Source: CALZJC01 sp963781065
GTDB taxonomy: Bacteria; Acidobacteriota; Thermoanaerobaculia; Multivoradales; JAHEKO01
DNA: 64,000 nt
Reading direction: 5' to 3'
Assembly: GCA_963781065.1 (NCBI GenBank)
Contig: CAWAET010000005.1
Span: 1-64,000, forward strand
Numbering within the stretch: position 1 is the stretch's first letter; each line of letters starts with the position of its first letter. The notes under the pieces were generated by a model. The model was not told the origin of the DNA. It made no database searches and saw only the letters and a list, made by a program, of their open reading frames with translations. Shown one piece after another: positions 25,640 to 34,619 of the stretch. Position numbers and translations under genes: made by a program.

Positions 25640-26119
25640 ATGGATCCGGAGAAGTTCCGGCTGTGGTACGAAACCGTGGCCGCAGACCTTCGGCGCTACG
25701 TCGATCGGATCTGTGACACCGCCGAGGAATCCGAGGACGTCTTTCAGGAGTCGTTCACGCGGCTGCTCGGTTCGGACTTCGTCTCGAACGACCCGGTCGA
25801 GCGCCGCCGCTACCTGTTTCGTATCGCGACCAACCTGGTTCGGGACCGGCGACGCTGGACGCAGAGATGGAGACTCCAACCGGTCCCCGAACGTGTCGGC
25901 AACTCCCCCGAAGAAGGCTATGCGGGGCGCATCGACGCACAGCGGGCGCTCTCGCGGCTCAGTCCCCGAGCGCGTGCCCTGCTGTGGCTGGCCTACGCCA
26001 ACGGGTTCCCGCACAAAGAGATCGCCGAGATCATCGGCATCGCCTCGACCAGCGTCCGGGTGTTGCTGGCCCGGGCACGGAAGAGGTTTCTCGACGGTCT
26101 CGAAAGGAGTGAGCCATGA
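25640..26119 (+). CDS. ECF-type RNA polymerase sigma factor
   Basis: This 159-residue protein has the two-domain ECF layout. Region 2 is near residues 10-70 (YVDRICDTAEESEDVFQESF, RYLFRIATNLVRDRRR). Region 4 is near 100-155 (LSPRARALLWLAYANGFPHK, then EIAEIIGIASTSVRVLLARA with its helix-turn-helix). It starts four bases after the preceding gene and overlaps the next one by four bases (ATGA), an arrangement typical of sigma/anti-sigma pairs. Targets cannot be deduced from this window; the operon that includes the S41-like protease is a candidate. Confidence 0.85.
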   Translation: MDPEKFRLWYETVAADLRRYVDRICDTAEESEDVFQESFTRLLGSDFVSNDPVERRRYLFRIATNLVRDRRRWTQRWRLQPVPERVGNSPEEGYAGRIDAQRALSRLSPRARALLWLAYANGFPHKEIAEIIGIASTSVRVLLARARKRFLDGLERSEP

Positions 26120-26457
26120 GCCGAGACCATAGAACCCCGAACGAAGTCGACGAAGTCGCGCGACGGCTCGCTCCCCTGGCCCGGGCAGAGGCGGACGTGC
26201 CTACGGCGAACGCCGTCTTTTGGCGCGCTCGAGCGCGCCTGACGATCGACGAGTCAACGCGCCGCCGGAGAGTCGTCTTGCGGCCGCTGCGGGTGTTTCA
26301 GCGCGCGATCGGCGCCGGCGCAGTCCTCCTCGGAACGCTGATCTCGGTCTGGCCGTTGCTTCCGTCCGTTTCGCCGGGCGCCGGGCTCTTCGCGCTGCCG
26401 CTGCTCGCCGCCACGGTCATCCTCGGCGCTTTCCTGCTGGCCGAGACCGCCGCTTAG
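26116..26457 (+). CDS. Probable membrane partner of the ECF sigma factor
   Basis: This 113-residue protein has a cytosolic N-terminal half (DEVARRLAPLARAEADVPTA, NAVFWRARARLTIDESTRR) and two C-terminal membrane helices (IGAGAVLLGTLISVWPLLPS, LFALPLLAATVILGAFLLAE). The ATGA overlap with the sigma gene and the soluble-then-membrane layout fit an anti-sigma factor, but no zinc-binding H-x3-C-x2-C motif is present. The call rests mainly on context. Confidence 0.5.
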   Translation: MSRDHRTPNEVDEVARRLAPLARAEADVPTANAVFWRARARLTIDESTRRRRVVLRPLRVFQRAIGAGAVLLGTLISVWPLLPSVSPGAGLFALPLLAATVILGAFLLAETAA

Positions 26458-26560
26458 AAGTGCCCGATTAGAAGTGCGCGGACGTTCTCCCGTGCGGTCT
26501 CGGAGTCAAGAGGCGCCCGGAAAACCGATCGCTGCCCGGGCCGGGTAGAGTCGGCGAGCA

Positions 26561-27028
26561 ATGGAGATCGGTGAGCCCCGCCTCCGGCATCAGATTCGCG
26601 GCGACTTCTGGTCCTTTTTTCTTTCTCTCGCGATCGTCGTGCCTTGGGCGGTCCTGCTGGTTGTTCTCGTCGCCTTCGGGTTGGGGGGCCTGTGGCTGGA
26701 TCGCGCCACTGTGCTAGAAGTGGCCGTAGCCGTCGGGCTGTTCAGCCTGTCCTGTGGTGCTCTGCTGGTCTGGCGCACCGCTTGGGTGCGCTCGCTCTTC
26801 GCTTGCGGCGTCCTCGTGCCTGGGCGGCTCGAGCCAGGGAGCTTCGAGCCGGAAGGGATTTCGCGTTTTCTCTACCGCTATGACTGGCAGGGGTGGCGAG
26901 GCCACAAGGTGGCCTGGGTGATCCAGAGCGAGCGTACGCAGCAAATGCTGAGCGCACCGGACGTCCGTGTGGTGGTCGATCCCGCCAGTCCGCATCGGGC
27001 TTGTCTGCGCGATCTCTACGTCGCGTAG
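26561..27028 (+). CDS. Two-helix membrane protein of unknown function
   Basis: This 155-residue protein has two strong N-terminal helices (FFLSLAIVVPWAVLLVVLVA, VLEVAVAVGLFSLSCGALLV) and a C-terminal soluble part (GISRFLYRYDWQGWRGHKVA, LSAPDVRVVVDPASPHRACL). The D-P-A-x-P-x-x-x-x-L-R-x-L-Y ending resembles DUF3592-type membrane proteins. The start is ATG 26561. No operon partner is evident. Confidence 0.5.
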   Translation: MEIGEPRLRHQIRGDFWSFFLSLAIVVPWAVLLVVLVAFGLGGLWLDRATVLEVAVAVGLFSLSCGALLVWRTAWVRSLFACGVLVPGRLEPGSFEPEGISRFLYRYDWQGWRGHKVAWVIQSERTQQMLSAPDVRVVVDPASPHRACLRDLYVA

Positions 27029-27321
27029 CCCGTGACCGATGTCACGGCTATTGGTCCCAGTAAGGTGCCACGGTTTTCGGACGGGCGGCGATGAGCGGAG
27101 AGACTCATCGTCGAACGTTGATCGATTCTCGCGGTCGGTGGGTACTTCGGTCTCGAGAAGTGTCCTTCAAACGACTTCTGAGCGCCTGCGGGCAGCGGTT
27201 CAGGGCGAGCGTTCGGCAAGTGGCAAGTGGCTGTGAATGAGTCGCGAGAGGCCGATCGGGGAGTCAACCGGAGCACCGAGTACGAGGCCAGCCGCTGCGG
27301 CAAGCAGCCCGGAGGGGCACC
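27029..27321. other. Intergenic region without a supported gene
   Basis: This 293-bp gap lies between two convergent genes encoding membrane proteins. No frame shows coding bias, and I see no repeat, palindrome of the shared operator type, or RNA gene. It is less G+C-rich than its surroundings. Confidence 0.4.
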
Positions 27322-27813
27322 TCACGTCGGGCCCTCCAGCTGCGTCACGAGCACCTCGGGCCTCCCCGGCGTCACCACGACCCTGCGCTCGCCGAAGTCG
27401 AGCACCACGGAGTTCTTGGGATCGGTGGCGAAGGCCCGGTACCGGCCGAGCTTCTGATTGGAGAACAGCCCCGCGATCGCAAACATCCCGCCGTTGCCGA
27501 ACAGCCGCAGCGAACGCTTCATCGCCTCAGGGTCGTGCCGCGCTTCGCGCAGCCCGGCAAGATCTATCGGCGTCGACCAGAGCAGGCGTTGCACCAGCAG
27601 GCGGCCCGGCTCGAGGCGGTAGCCGCGCACCGTGAACAGCAGCCCGCCCGCCAGCAGGAGCAGCGGCAGCACCGAGGTCAGGAACCACAGCCAGACCGGC
27701 GCCGAGCCGTAGGGGTAGCGCCGGCCCACGCCGAAGGCGGCGTACAGGAGGATGGCGGTCGCGACGGCCGTGACGACCTTGACCGTCGTGGCCCATGGGG
27801 CGTCGAATCGCAT
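27322..27813 (-). CDS. PH-domain-like membrane protein
   Basis: This 163-residue protein begins with two membrane helices (VTAVATAILLYAAFGVGRRY, FLTSVLPLLLLAGGLLFTVR). A small beta-rich domain follows (YRLEPGRLLVQRLLWSTPID, YRAFATDPKNSVVLDFGERR, VVVTPGRPEVLVTQL), as in bacterial PH domains of the YdbS/YdbT type and related DUFs. These are envelope proteins of unclear role. It ends near the PIN gene and is convergent with the 26561 gene. Confidence 0.55.
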   Translation of the reverse strand: MRFDAPWATTVKVVTAVATAILLYAAFGVGRRYPYGSAPVWLWFLTSVLPLLLLAGGLLFTVRGYRLEPGRLLVQRLLWSTPIDLAGLREARHDPEAMKRSLRLFGNGGMFAIAGLFSNQKLGRYRAFATDPKNSVVLDFGERRVVVTPGRPEVLVTQLEGPT

Positions 27814-27903
27814 TGTCCTCTCCTTCCGTTCTCAGTCTGGATGGCTAGCGATCTGCTGGTCAAGTCCCGCGCGGCCTGACCGCTGCCCCGCCCCCGTGGA
27901 GAC

Positions 27904-28329
27904 TCAGAGTTGGTTCAGCGGAGCCGGGGGTACGGGGGAGACGCCCTCGATTCCTTGGAAGTCCCGATCGAAGGTGGCGACCCAGCCGGGTTCCTGTCTG
28001 CGTGCCAGCGTGACGATGGCGGCATCGGTGAAGCTGAGGCTCGAACCGACCTGTTGCCGGAAGGTGGCCAGGGTCTCGACGAAGAGCTCCGAGCAGGGGA
28101 CGAAGTCGATCTCGCGCGCCTCGAGCAGAGCCGCTGCGACCTTGTCCGCGGTTTCGAGCCCGCGACGAGCCAATAGGACCGTGACGACTTCGAGGAAGAC
28201 GTATTCGAGGAGCAGGGCGCGCCCCCAGCTGCCGGCGAGCAGCTCCTTCATGACCGCGGCGGCCTTCTCGTGATGGACGTCGCGCGCGTTGTGATAGGCG
28301 ATGAGGAAGCTCGAGTCGAGGATGACCAT
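27904..28329 (-). CDS. PIN-domain ribonuclease, VapC-like toxin
   Basis: This 141-residue PIN protein shows the acidic catalytic set in order: Asp in MVILDSSFLIAYHN, Glu in VFLEVVTVLLARR, and Asp pairs in SLSFTDAAIVTLARR and VATFDRDFQ. PIN nucleases of this kind cleave tRNA or rRNA when not held by their antitoxin. It lies 12 bp downstream of a ribbon-helix-helix gene on the same strand, the usual antitoxin-first order of vapBC modules. The length is normal and no catalytic residue is missing. Confidence 0.85.
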   Translation of the reverse strand: MVILDSSFLIAYHNARDVHHEKAAAVMKELLAGSWGRALLLEYVFLEVVTVLLARRGLETADKVAAALLEAREIDFVPCSELFVETLATFRQQVGSSLSFTDAAIVTLARRQEPGWVATFDRDFQGIEGVSPVPPAPLNQL

Positions 28330-28341
28330 GGTCCGATCGCC

Positions 28342-28575
28342 TCAGGCGCCGTAGACGATGCTGTCGATCTCCTCGCTAAGCCGCTGGCAGCCATCCGGAT
28401 ACCTCTCCGGCACCAACGCCTCCAGACTGCCCTCTCCGTCGAGTCGGTGGGGCAGGGCCAGATAGGCCCGAGTCGCCTCGTTCACCAGCTCGCCGATGGT
28501 CCTACCCGTAAGGGCCGCTCTCGCCTTCAATTGTCTGTAGGTTCTTTCGTCGAGATTGCGAATCGTCGTGTCCAT
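28342..28575 (-). CDS. Ribbon-helix-helix antitoxin, VapB-like
   Basis: This 77-residue protein has an N-terminal ribbon-helix-helix (MDTTIRNLDERTYRQLKARA, then LTGRTIGELVNEATRAYL) and an acidic C-terminal tail (QRLSEEIDSIVYGA) suited to binding the toxin. The start is taken as ATG 28575; a Met six codons upstream is possible. It should repress its own promoter, and a short palindrome (ACACATGTGT) overlaps the start region. Bases 28576-28813 hold no other supported gene. Confidence 0.75.
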   Translation of the reverse strand: MDTTIRNLDERTYRQLKARAALTGRTIGELVNEATRAYLALPHRLDGEGSLEALVPERYPDGCQRLSEEIDSIVYGA

Positions 28576-28813
28576 GTGTGCATTGTAACACATGTGTGCA
28601 AGGGCGCCTGTACAGAGACGCCTACCGCAGCAGTTCGAAGGCTCGCCTGCGGCCGGGGCCATGCCCTTGGCCGCGCTGCGTCATGAGTCAACTGGCTCCT
28701 CGTACCGTTGCGCGGAGCCAGCGGGCCGGCTCGACGCCCCGGCGAGGACGGTCGACACGGAGGTCGACCGCTACAGGTGGAGACGGACAGGTTGGGCGGC
28801 GGCTCGGGCCACG

Positions 28814-29263
28814 CTACGGCTCGACCAGCCCGAGGACGACCATGTCCCCTTCCACCCGGCTCTCCACCCGCCGCAGCGCCCGCGGCGGCGGCCCGGAGAG
28901 CACCCGGCCGTCGGCATCGAAGAAGCCCTCGTGGCAGGGGCAGACGTAGACTCCCGCCGCCGGGCTCCACTCGACCTCACAGCCGTAGTGGGTGCACCAC
29001 AGCGAGCGTGCCGCGACGCCGTCGGCGGTGCGCTGGAGCTCGACCGGCGTTTCGCCGTGCAGCAGCCGCAGGCGCTCGCCCGGGGGCAAGCGGTCGAGTG
29101 GGACCCGGGTCACCGCCGGCCCCGTTTCGGGCTCCCCGCAGGCCGAGGCGAGCAGCGCCGCCACGGCACCGGCAGCCGCCGCGGCGAACAGCTCCAAGGT
29201 CTGCCGCCGCCCGCGATCCGGCTGGTCCGTCAACCCGCCTGGGCGATGCCGTCGGCACCACAT
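28814..29263 (-). CDS. Exported Rieske [2Fe-2S] protein
   Basis: This 149-residue protein has an N-terminal membrane or lipoprotein signal (LFAAAAAGAVAALLASACGE) and one Rieske cluster site. CTHYGC supplies Cys and His; CPCHEG supplies the second Cys-His pair, 15 residues later. In the usual second box the residues after CPCH are G-S; here they are E-G. It is divergent from the hydrogenase operon across 148 bp that contains an operator-like palindrome. No cytochrome b partner is adjacent, so it may serve hydrogenase or another quinol-linked chain. Location on the periplasmic face is inferred. Confidence 0.8.
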   Translation of the reverse strand: MWCRRHRPGGLTDQPDRGRRQTLELFAAAAAGAVAALLASACGEPETGPAVTRVPLDRLPPGERLRLLHGETPVELQRTADGVAARSLWCTHYGCEVEWSPAAGVYVCPCHEGFFDADGRVLSGPPPRALRRVESRVEGDMVVLGLVEP

Positions 29264-29323
29264 ACAGGCGTCACTGTTACATCTCGCCTTGAGGCCCGCC
29301 CCACCCGAAGGAGCCCCGAGAAC

Positions 29324-29339
29324 CTACCCCCAAGGGTAT
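29324..29339. promoter_or_regulatory. 16-bp palindromic operator candidate (hydrogenase)
   Basis: CTACCC-CCAA-GGGTAT keeps the ACCC-N4-GGGT core of the shared palindrome. It lies 73 bp before the hydrogenase start and 61 bp before the divergent Rieske start, so one site could control both. Confidence 0.5.
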
Positions 29340-29411
29340 GTGCCATTTGCCCAGGCGTCGGATATTAAATGGCGAACCCGGTTTGAGATCCCCAATGGGT
29401 AGGAGGTGGCG

Positions 29412-30541
29412 ATGCTCCCCTTGTCTTTCCTGGCCGACCCGCTCTCGGAGGACCCGCTCGGGCACCGGCTCGATCGCCGGAGCTTCCTCAAGATCTGCAG
29501 CATGGCCGCCGCCGCCGTCGGGTTGCCGGCGTCGGCGGGCGTCCAGATGGCCGAGGCGGCGCTGGTCGGCAAGAAGCCGTCGGTCGATCTGGCTGTCGTT
29601 CCAGGAGTGCACCGGCTGCACCGAGAGCCTGCTGCGCACCAGCCATCCGGCGCTGGACGAGCTGATCCTGGATCTCATCTCGCTCGACTACCACGAGGCG
29701 CTGCTGGTGCCCTCGGGCCATCTGGCCGAGCAGAACCTGCAGCGCACCATGGAGGAGAACGCGGGCAAGTACATCCTGGTGATCGAAGGCGCCATCCCGA
29801 CGAAGGACGGCGGCATCTACTGCAAGATCGGCGGCCGGACGGCGCTCGAGATCCTCGAGGAGGCGGCCGAGAACGCCGGCGCCATCATCGCCATCGGCTC
29901 CTGCGCCTCCTGGGGCGGCATCCCGTCGGCCGACCCCAACCCGACCGGCGCCATCGGCACGCCGGAGGTCCTCGAGGGCAAGACCGTGGTGACCATTCCC
30001 GGCTGCCCGGCCAACCCGTACAACTTCCTCGGCACCGTGCTGCAGTTCGCCACCTTCGGCACGCTGCCGGCGCTGGACGACAAGGGCCGGCCCAAGTTCG
30101 CCTACGGCCGGACGATCCACGAGCACTGCCCGCGGCGCGCCCACTTCGACGCCGGCCGCTTCGCCAAGCAGTTCGGCGACGAGGGCCACCGCCAGGGCTA
30201 GTGCCTGTACGAGCTCGGCTGCAAGGGGCCGGCGACCCACGCCAACTGCTCGACGCAGCACTTCGGCGAGGTGCCCGGCGCCTGGCCGATCGGCATCGGC
30301 CACCCCTGCGTCGGCTGCACCGAGCAGAAGCTGGCGCTTCCGCGTGCCGATCCACGACACGGTCGACATCGAGCGGCCGCGCCACCCGGACACCTACCCG
30401 CCCATCGCCGCTCCCGGCGGCAAGGTCGGCGCGCTGGCCACCGGCGTCGCCGGCGTCGCCGTCGGCGCCGCGCTGGGCGCCGGCTACAAGCTGTCCAAGA
30501 AGCTCGACGCGGAGGCTGCCGCGAAGCCGGAGGAGGACTGA
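29412..30541 (+). CDS. hybO: [NiFe] uptake hydrogenase small subunit, frameshifted with in-frame TAG
   Basis: This is the electron-transfer subunit of a membrane-bound [NiFe] hydrogenase. A Tat signal (RRSFLKICSMAAAA) precedes the proximal-cluster region (WLSFQECTGCTESLLR), and a C-terminal anchor helix follows (GVAGVAVGAALGAGYKL). Distal and medial cluster ligands are visible in LYELGCKGPATHANCS and GIGHPCVGCTEQ. ATG 29412 follows an AGGAGG site. The frame as given breaks at an extra G (29586), a TAG codon (30199-30201) where family members have an aromatic residue before the cluster Cys, and an extra C (30337). Corrected length is about 375 residues, normal for the family. It heads a hybOABC-type operon. 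Confidence 0.85.
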
Positions 30542-30544
30542 GCC

Positions 30545-31441
30545 GTGGCTGTCGATCGACGCTCGATTCTCAAAGGCGCCGCGGCTGCCGGCGCTGCCGC
30601 GTTGGCCGGTCCGTCCGCCGCCCAGGCGCGGGTGCGCAAGACCGCGCCCGCGGACGCCATCGGCATGCTCTACGACACCACCCTGTGCATCGGCTGCAAG
30701 GCCTGCGTGCGCGGCCTGCAAGGACGCCAACGAGCATGCCCGCCGACACCCGCACCGAGGGCATGGAGCTCTACGACGCTCCCACGGACCTCAACGACTA
30801 CACCAAGAACATCATCAAGCTGTACTCGGAAGGCGGTCGCCGCTCCTACGTCAAGCACCAGTGCATGCACTGCGTCGACCCGGCCTGTGTCGGCGCCTGC
30901 ATGATCGGCGCGCTCAAGAAGGGCGAGTTCGGGGTCGTCACCTGGAACAAGGACCGCTGCATCGGCTGCCGCTACTGCCAGATGGCCTGCCCGTTCGACG
31001 ATCCCGCAAGTTCGAGTGGGACCGAGCGCGACCCCAACATCGTCAAGTGCGAGTTCTGCAAGGACCGCCCGGGCGACAAGAAGTACGTGCCGGCCTGCTG
31101 CGAGGTCTGCCCGCGCGAGGCGGTGATCTCCGGCACCCGCGCCGAGCTGCTGCTCGAGGCCAAACGGCGCCTGGCGGAGAACCCCGAGCGCTACGAGCCG
31201 AAGATCTACGGCGAGAAGGACGCTGGGCGGCACCCAGGTGCTGTATCTCTCGCACGTGCCGTTCGAGAAGCTCGGCTTCCGCTTCAGTCACGAGGAGCCG
31301 GTGCCCGAGCTGCAGCAGACGATCCAGCACGGGCTCTACCAGGGCTTCATCGCCCCGGCGGCGCTCTACGCCATCTTTGGCGTGGCGATGTGGCGCAACA
31401 AGCGCCAGGAGCGCCACCCGGGCAAGGAGGCGGCGGAATGA
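30545..31441 (+). CDS. hybA: Hydrogenase Tat-exported 4x[4Fe-4S] ferredoxin subunit, frameshifted
   Basis: This HybA-like protein passes electrons from the hydrogenase small subunit to the NrfD-type membrane protein. It has a Tat signal (RRSILKGAAAAGAAALAG) and Cys clusters in LCIGCKACVRACKDANEH, QCMHCVDPACVGACM, RCIGCRYCQMACPFD and CEFCKDRPGDKKYVPACCEV. The C-terminal membrane anchor reads IAPAALYAIFGVAMW. Single extra bases are visible at 30713, 30735, 31000, 31007, 31023 or 31029, and 31222; with them removed the protein is continuous. The stop overlaps the next start (ATGA). The start is GTG 30545, three bases after the hybO stop. Confidence 0.85.
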
Positions 31442-32648
31442 GCCTTCATCACGAGGCGGTCGGCGGCAACCTCTGGACTCGCCCCTACAAGCTGCTGGTC
31501 GCCGTCGGCGCCCTGGGCCTGCTGCTGATCGCCTGGCGGTTCTCGGTCGGGCTCGGCCCGGCCACCGGCCTGACGGACGGCTACCCCTGGGGCCTGTGGA
31601 TCGCCTTCGACGTGGTCACCGGCACCGCGCTCGGCCTGCGGCGGCTACGCCGTCGCCATCCTGGTCTACATCCTCAACAAGGGCCAGCTACCATCCGCTG
31701 ATCCGGCCCGCCATCCTGACCAGCGCGCTGGGCTACTCGCTGGCCGGCCTGGCCATCGTCATCGACGTCGGGCGGCCCTGGGAGATCTGGCGCATCCCCC
31801 TGGGCGGCTGGCCCGACGTGGGCAGCTACAACTGGAACTCGGCCCTGCTCGAGGTGGCGCTGTGCGTCATGGCCTACGTGATCGTGCTGTGGATCGAGCT
31901 GTCGCCGGCGTTCTTCGAGAAGTGGGAGAAGAGCTCCTCGCCGCGCCTGGCGAAGTTCTCGGGCTCCGGCAAGCGGGCGATCAGGACAAGGTGCTGATCT
32001 GGATCGTCGCCCTCGGCGTCCTGCTGCCGACCATGCACCAGTCGTCCCTCGGCAGCCTGATGCTGCTCAGCCGGGCCGCGGCTGCACCCGCTGTGGAACA
32101 CGCCGCTGCTGCCGCTGCTGTTCCTGATCTCCTGCATCACCATGGGCTACGCCATCGTGGTCTTCGAGTCGGTGCTCTCCAGCCGGTTCTTCAAGCGCCA
32201 GCCGGAGACGTCGATGCTCAACCGGCTCTACGGCGTGGGGGTGATCACCATCTGGCTCTACCTGGGCATCCGCTTCGTCGAGCTCATCGCCCGCGGCCGG
32301 CTGGGGCTGATGTTCCGGCCCGACGGCTACGCGCTGATGTTCTGGATCGAGAACCTGGTTCTGGTAGGGGCCGCCGTTCTCTACTACCGCGGCGGCAAGA
32401 CACTGACCCTCGGCACCATGTTCCGCGGCGCCATGCTGATGACGCTCGCCGGCGTGCTCTACCGTTTCGACACCTATCTGGTGGCCTTCAACCCCGGCGA
32501 GAACTGGGTCTACTTCCCCACCGTGCCGGAGATCCTGGTGACGGTCGGCATCATCGCCATCGAGATCGCCATCTACGTCGCCATCGTCCGGCGCTTCCCC
32601 ATCCTCGCCGGTAAACCGGGACCCGCGGCCGCCGCCGCCCCCGCCTAG
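31438..32648 (+). CDS. hybB: Hydrogenase NrfD/HybB-type membrane subunit, frameshifted
   Basis: This is a polytopic membrane protein of about 400 residues and the quinone-reactive subunit of Hyb-type hydrogenase. The first helices (YKLLVAVGALGLLLIAWRFS) and the YPWGLWIAFDVVTGTALGCG and PLGGWPDVGSYNWNSALL segments are typical of HybB, as is LLPTMHQSSLGSLMLL. Extra bases at 31636, 31688 and 32072 and a missing base near 31982 break the frame; each falls between codons. No haem ligand is needed in this family. It overlaps hybA by four bases and ends 11 bp before the large subunit. Confidence 0.85.
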
Positions 32649-32659
32649 GAGGATTGAAG

Positions 32660-34369
32660 ATGAGCACACGAATCACCGTCGATCCCGTCACCCGCATCGA
32701 AGGCCATCTGCGCATCGACGTCGAGGTCGACGGCGGCAAGGTCCGCAACTCCTGGTCCTCGGGCCAGATGTGGCGCGGCATCGAGATCATCCTCCAGGGC
32801 CGTGACCCGCGGGACGCCTGGCTGTTCACCCAGCGCATCTGCGGCGTCTGCACCACGGTGCACGCCATCACCTCGGTGCGGGCGGTGGAGAACGCCATCG
32901 GCCTCGAGATCCCGCTCAACGCCCAGTACATCCGCAACCTGATCCTGGCGGCGCACGCGCTGCACGATCACATCGTGCACTTCTACCACCTCTCGGCGCT
33001 CGACTGGGTGGACGTCATCTCGGCGCTCCAGGCCGATCCCAAGAAGGCCGCCGCGCTCGCCCAGGACCTCTCGCCCTGGCCGGGCAACAGCTGGCGCCAG
33101 ATGGCGGCGGTCAAGGCGCAGCTCGAGCAGCTGATTCGTCGCTCGCGGGCAGCTGGGCATCTTCGCCAACGGCTACTGGGGCCACCCGGCGATGAAGCTG
33201 CCGCCGGAGGTCAACCTGCTCGCCGCCAGCCACTACCTGCAGGCGCTGGAGTACCAGAGGAAGGCCAACCAGGTGGTGGCGATCCTGGGCTCGAAGACCC
33301 CCAACATCCAGAACCTGGCGGTGGGCGGCGTCGCCAACGCGATCAACCTGGACAACCAGGCGACGCTGAACATGGCGACCGCTGTACGCCATCAAGGACC
33401 TGCTGGACGAGGTGCGGACGTTCGTGCATCGAGGTCTATCTGCCCGACGTCATGCGCCATCGGCGCGATGTACCCCGAGTGGCTGGGCTACGGCGCCGGG
33501 GTGACCAACTACCTGGCGGTGCCCGACCTGCCGCTCGACACCAAGGGCACCGAGTTCGACCTGCCCGGCGGCACGATCATCGACGGCGACCTGGGGACCT
33601 ACACGGCCGATCACCAGCTTCGACGAGCCCTACTTCCGCGACAACGTCTCCGAGATCGATCGCCCACGCCTGGTACGACGGCGACTGGAGCCGCCACCCG
33701 TGGGAGGAGGAGACGGTTCCCAAGTACACCGACTTCGAGGACGACGGCAAGTACTCGTGGGTCAAGGCGCCGCGCTTCGACGGCAAGCCGATGCAGGTCG
33801 GGCCGCTGGCGCAGGTGCTCATGGGCCTGGCCTCGGGCCACGAGGGCTTCGTCAAGTACGGCACCATGGTGCTCGAGCAGGCCGGCAAGCTGGCCGGCGT
33901 CAAGCTGACCCCGGCGGTGCTGCACTCCACCCTCGGCCGCCACGCGGCGCGGGCGATCCGCTGCGCCGTCTTCGCCGACCAGGCCTTGAAGCACTGGGGT
34001 CTGCTGGCCAACAACATCGGCGGCGGCGACTTCGAGATCTTCAACCAGCCGGTCTTCCCCAAGGGCGAGCAGCAGGGCTTCGGCTATCACGAGGCGCCGC
34101 GCGGCACGCTGTCGCACTGGGTGGTGATCCGCGACGGCCAGATCGCCAACTACCAGTGCGTCGTGCCGTCGACCTGGAACGCCGGGCCGCGCGACGCGGC
34201 AGGTCAGCTGGGGCCGTACGAGGCGTCGCTGATCGGCAACCCGGTGGCCGACACGGACCGCCCGCTGGAGGTCGTGCGCACGGTGCACTCCTTCGACCCC
34301 TGCCTCGCCTGCGCCATCCACACGTTCGACCCGGAGGGCAAGGAGCAGTCGATGGTGCGGGTGCTCTGA
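32660..34369 (+). CDS. hybC: [NiFe] uptake hydrogenase large subunit, frameshifted
   Basis: This is the catalytic subunit of a group 1 (Hyb-type) hydrogenase. The N-terminal nickel motif is RICGVCTTVH and the C-terminal one DPCLACAIH. The 15 residues after the last His (TFDPEGKEQSMVRVL) are the peptide normally removed by a maturation protease. ATG 32660 follows AGGAGG. Extra bases at 33137, 33381, 33427, 33455, 33610 and 33658 shift the frame; removing them restores a continuous protein of about 565 residues with conserved segments such as GYWGHPAMKLPPEVNLLA and IAHAWYDGDWSRHPWEE. A terminator-like hairpin follows. Confidence 0.9.
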   Translation: MSTRITVDPVTRIEGHLRIDVEVDGGKVRNSWSSGQMWRGIEIILQGRDPRDAWLFTQRICGVCTTVHAITSVRAVENAIGLEIPLNAQYIRNLILAAHALHDHIVHFYHLSALDWVDVISALQADPKKAAALAQDLSPWPGNSWRQMAAVKAQLEQLIRRSRAAGHLRQRLLGPPGDEAAAGGQPARRQPLPAGAGVPEEGQPGGGDPGLEDPQHPEPGGGRRRQRDQPGQPGDAEHGDRCTPSRTCWTRCGRSCIEVYLPDVMRHRRDVPRVAGLRRRGDQLPGGARPAARHQGHRVRPARRHDHRRRPGDLHGRSPASTSPTSATTSPRSIAHAWYDGDWSRHPWEEETVPKYTDFEDDGKYSWVKAPRFDGKPMQVGPLAQVLMGLASGHEGFVKYGTMVLEQAGKLAGVKLTPAVLHSTLGRHAARAIRCAVFADQALKHWGLLANNIGGGDFEIFNQPVFPKGEQQGFGYHEAPRGTLSHWVVIRDGQIANYQCVVPSTWNAGPRDAAGQLGPYEASLIGNPVADTDRPLEVVRTVHSFDPCLACAIHTFDPEGKEQSMVRVL

Positions 34370-34394
34370 GGGAGCTTGGATTCTCTTTCCCGCC

Positions 34395-34430
34395 GCGCCG
34401 GTCCTCAGCCGGGGGCCGGCGCTTTTCTTT
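34395..34430 (+). terminator. Intrinsic terminator after hydrogenase structural genes
   Basis: GCGCCGG at 34395-34401 pairs perfectly with CCGGCGC at 34416-34422, and TTTTCTTT follows directly. It lies 26 bp after the hybC stop, separating the structural operon from hybD-hyp, which has its own operator-like site. Confidence 0.75.
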
Positions 34431-34473
34431 CCTCCGCGAGACCACGGCCCGGCTCGGGCCGAAGGCGCCTCAC

Positions 34474-34489
34474 CCACCCTTGGGGGTGG
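34474..34489. promoter_or_regulatory. 16-bp palindromic operator candidate (hybD-hyp)
   Basis: CCACCC-TTGG-GGGTGG is a perfect inverted repeat between the hydrogenase terminator and the maturation protease, 131 bp before its start. It belongs to the same motif family as 29324 and 57495. Confidence 0.55.
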
Positions 34490-34619
34490 AGCCCGAGGCC
34501 ACCTCGCCAGAATCGGCGGCCCGCCGCGCCAAGGGTAGACTGTGCGGGCGGCAGGATCCCGGAATCGGCGTCCGGCCAGGCTGGCTGCGCCGCATGCCCG
34601 GGAAGTCGGGGGGACAGAC

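Noticed and set aside
30199..30201. Pyrrolysine or other genetic recoding at TAG
   Set aside because: No suppressor tRNA, Pyl genes or downstream signal is visible here, and TAG is used as a normal stop elsewhere in the window, so mutation or error is simpler.
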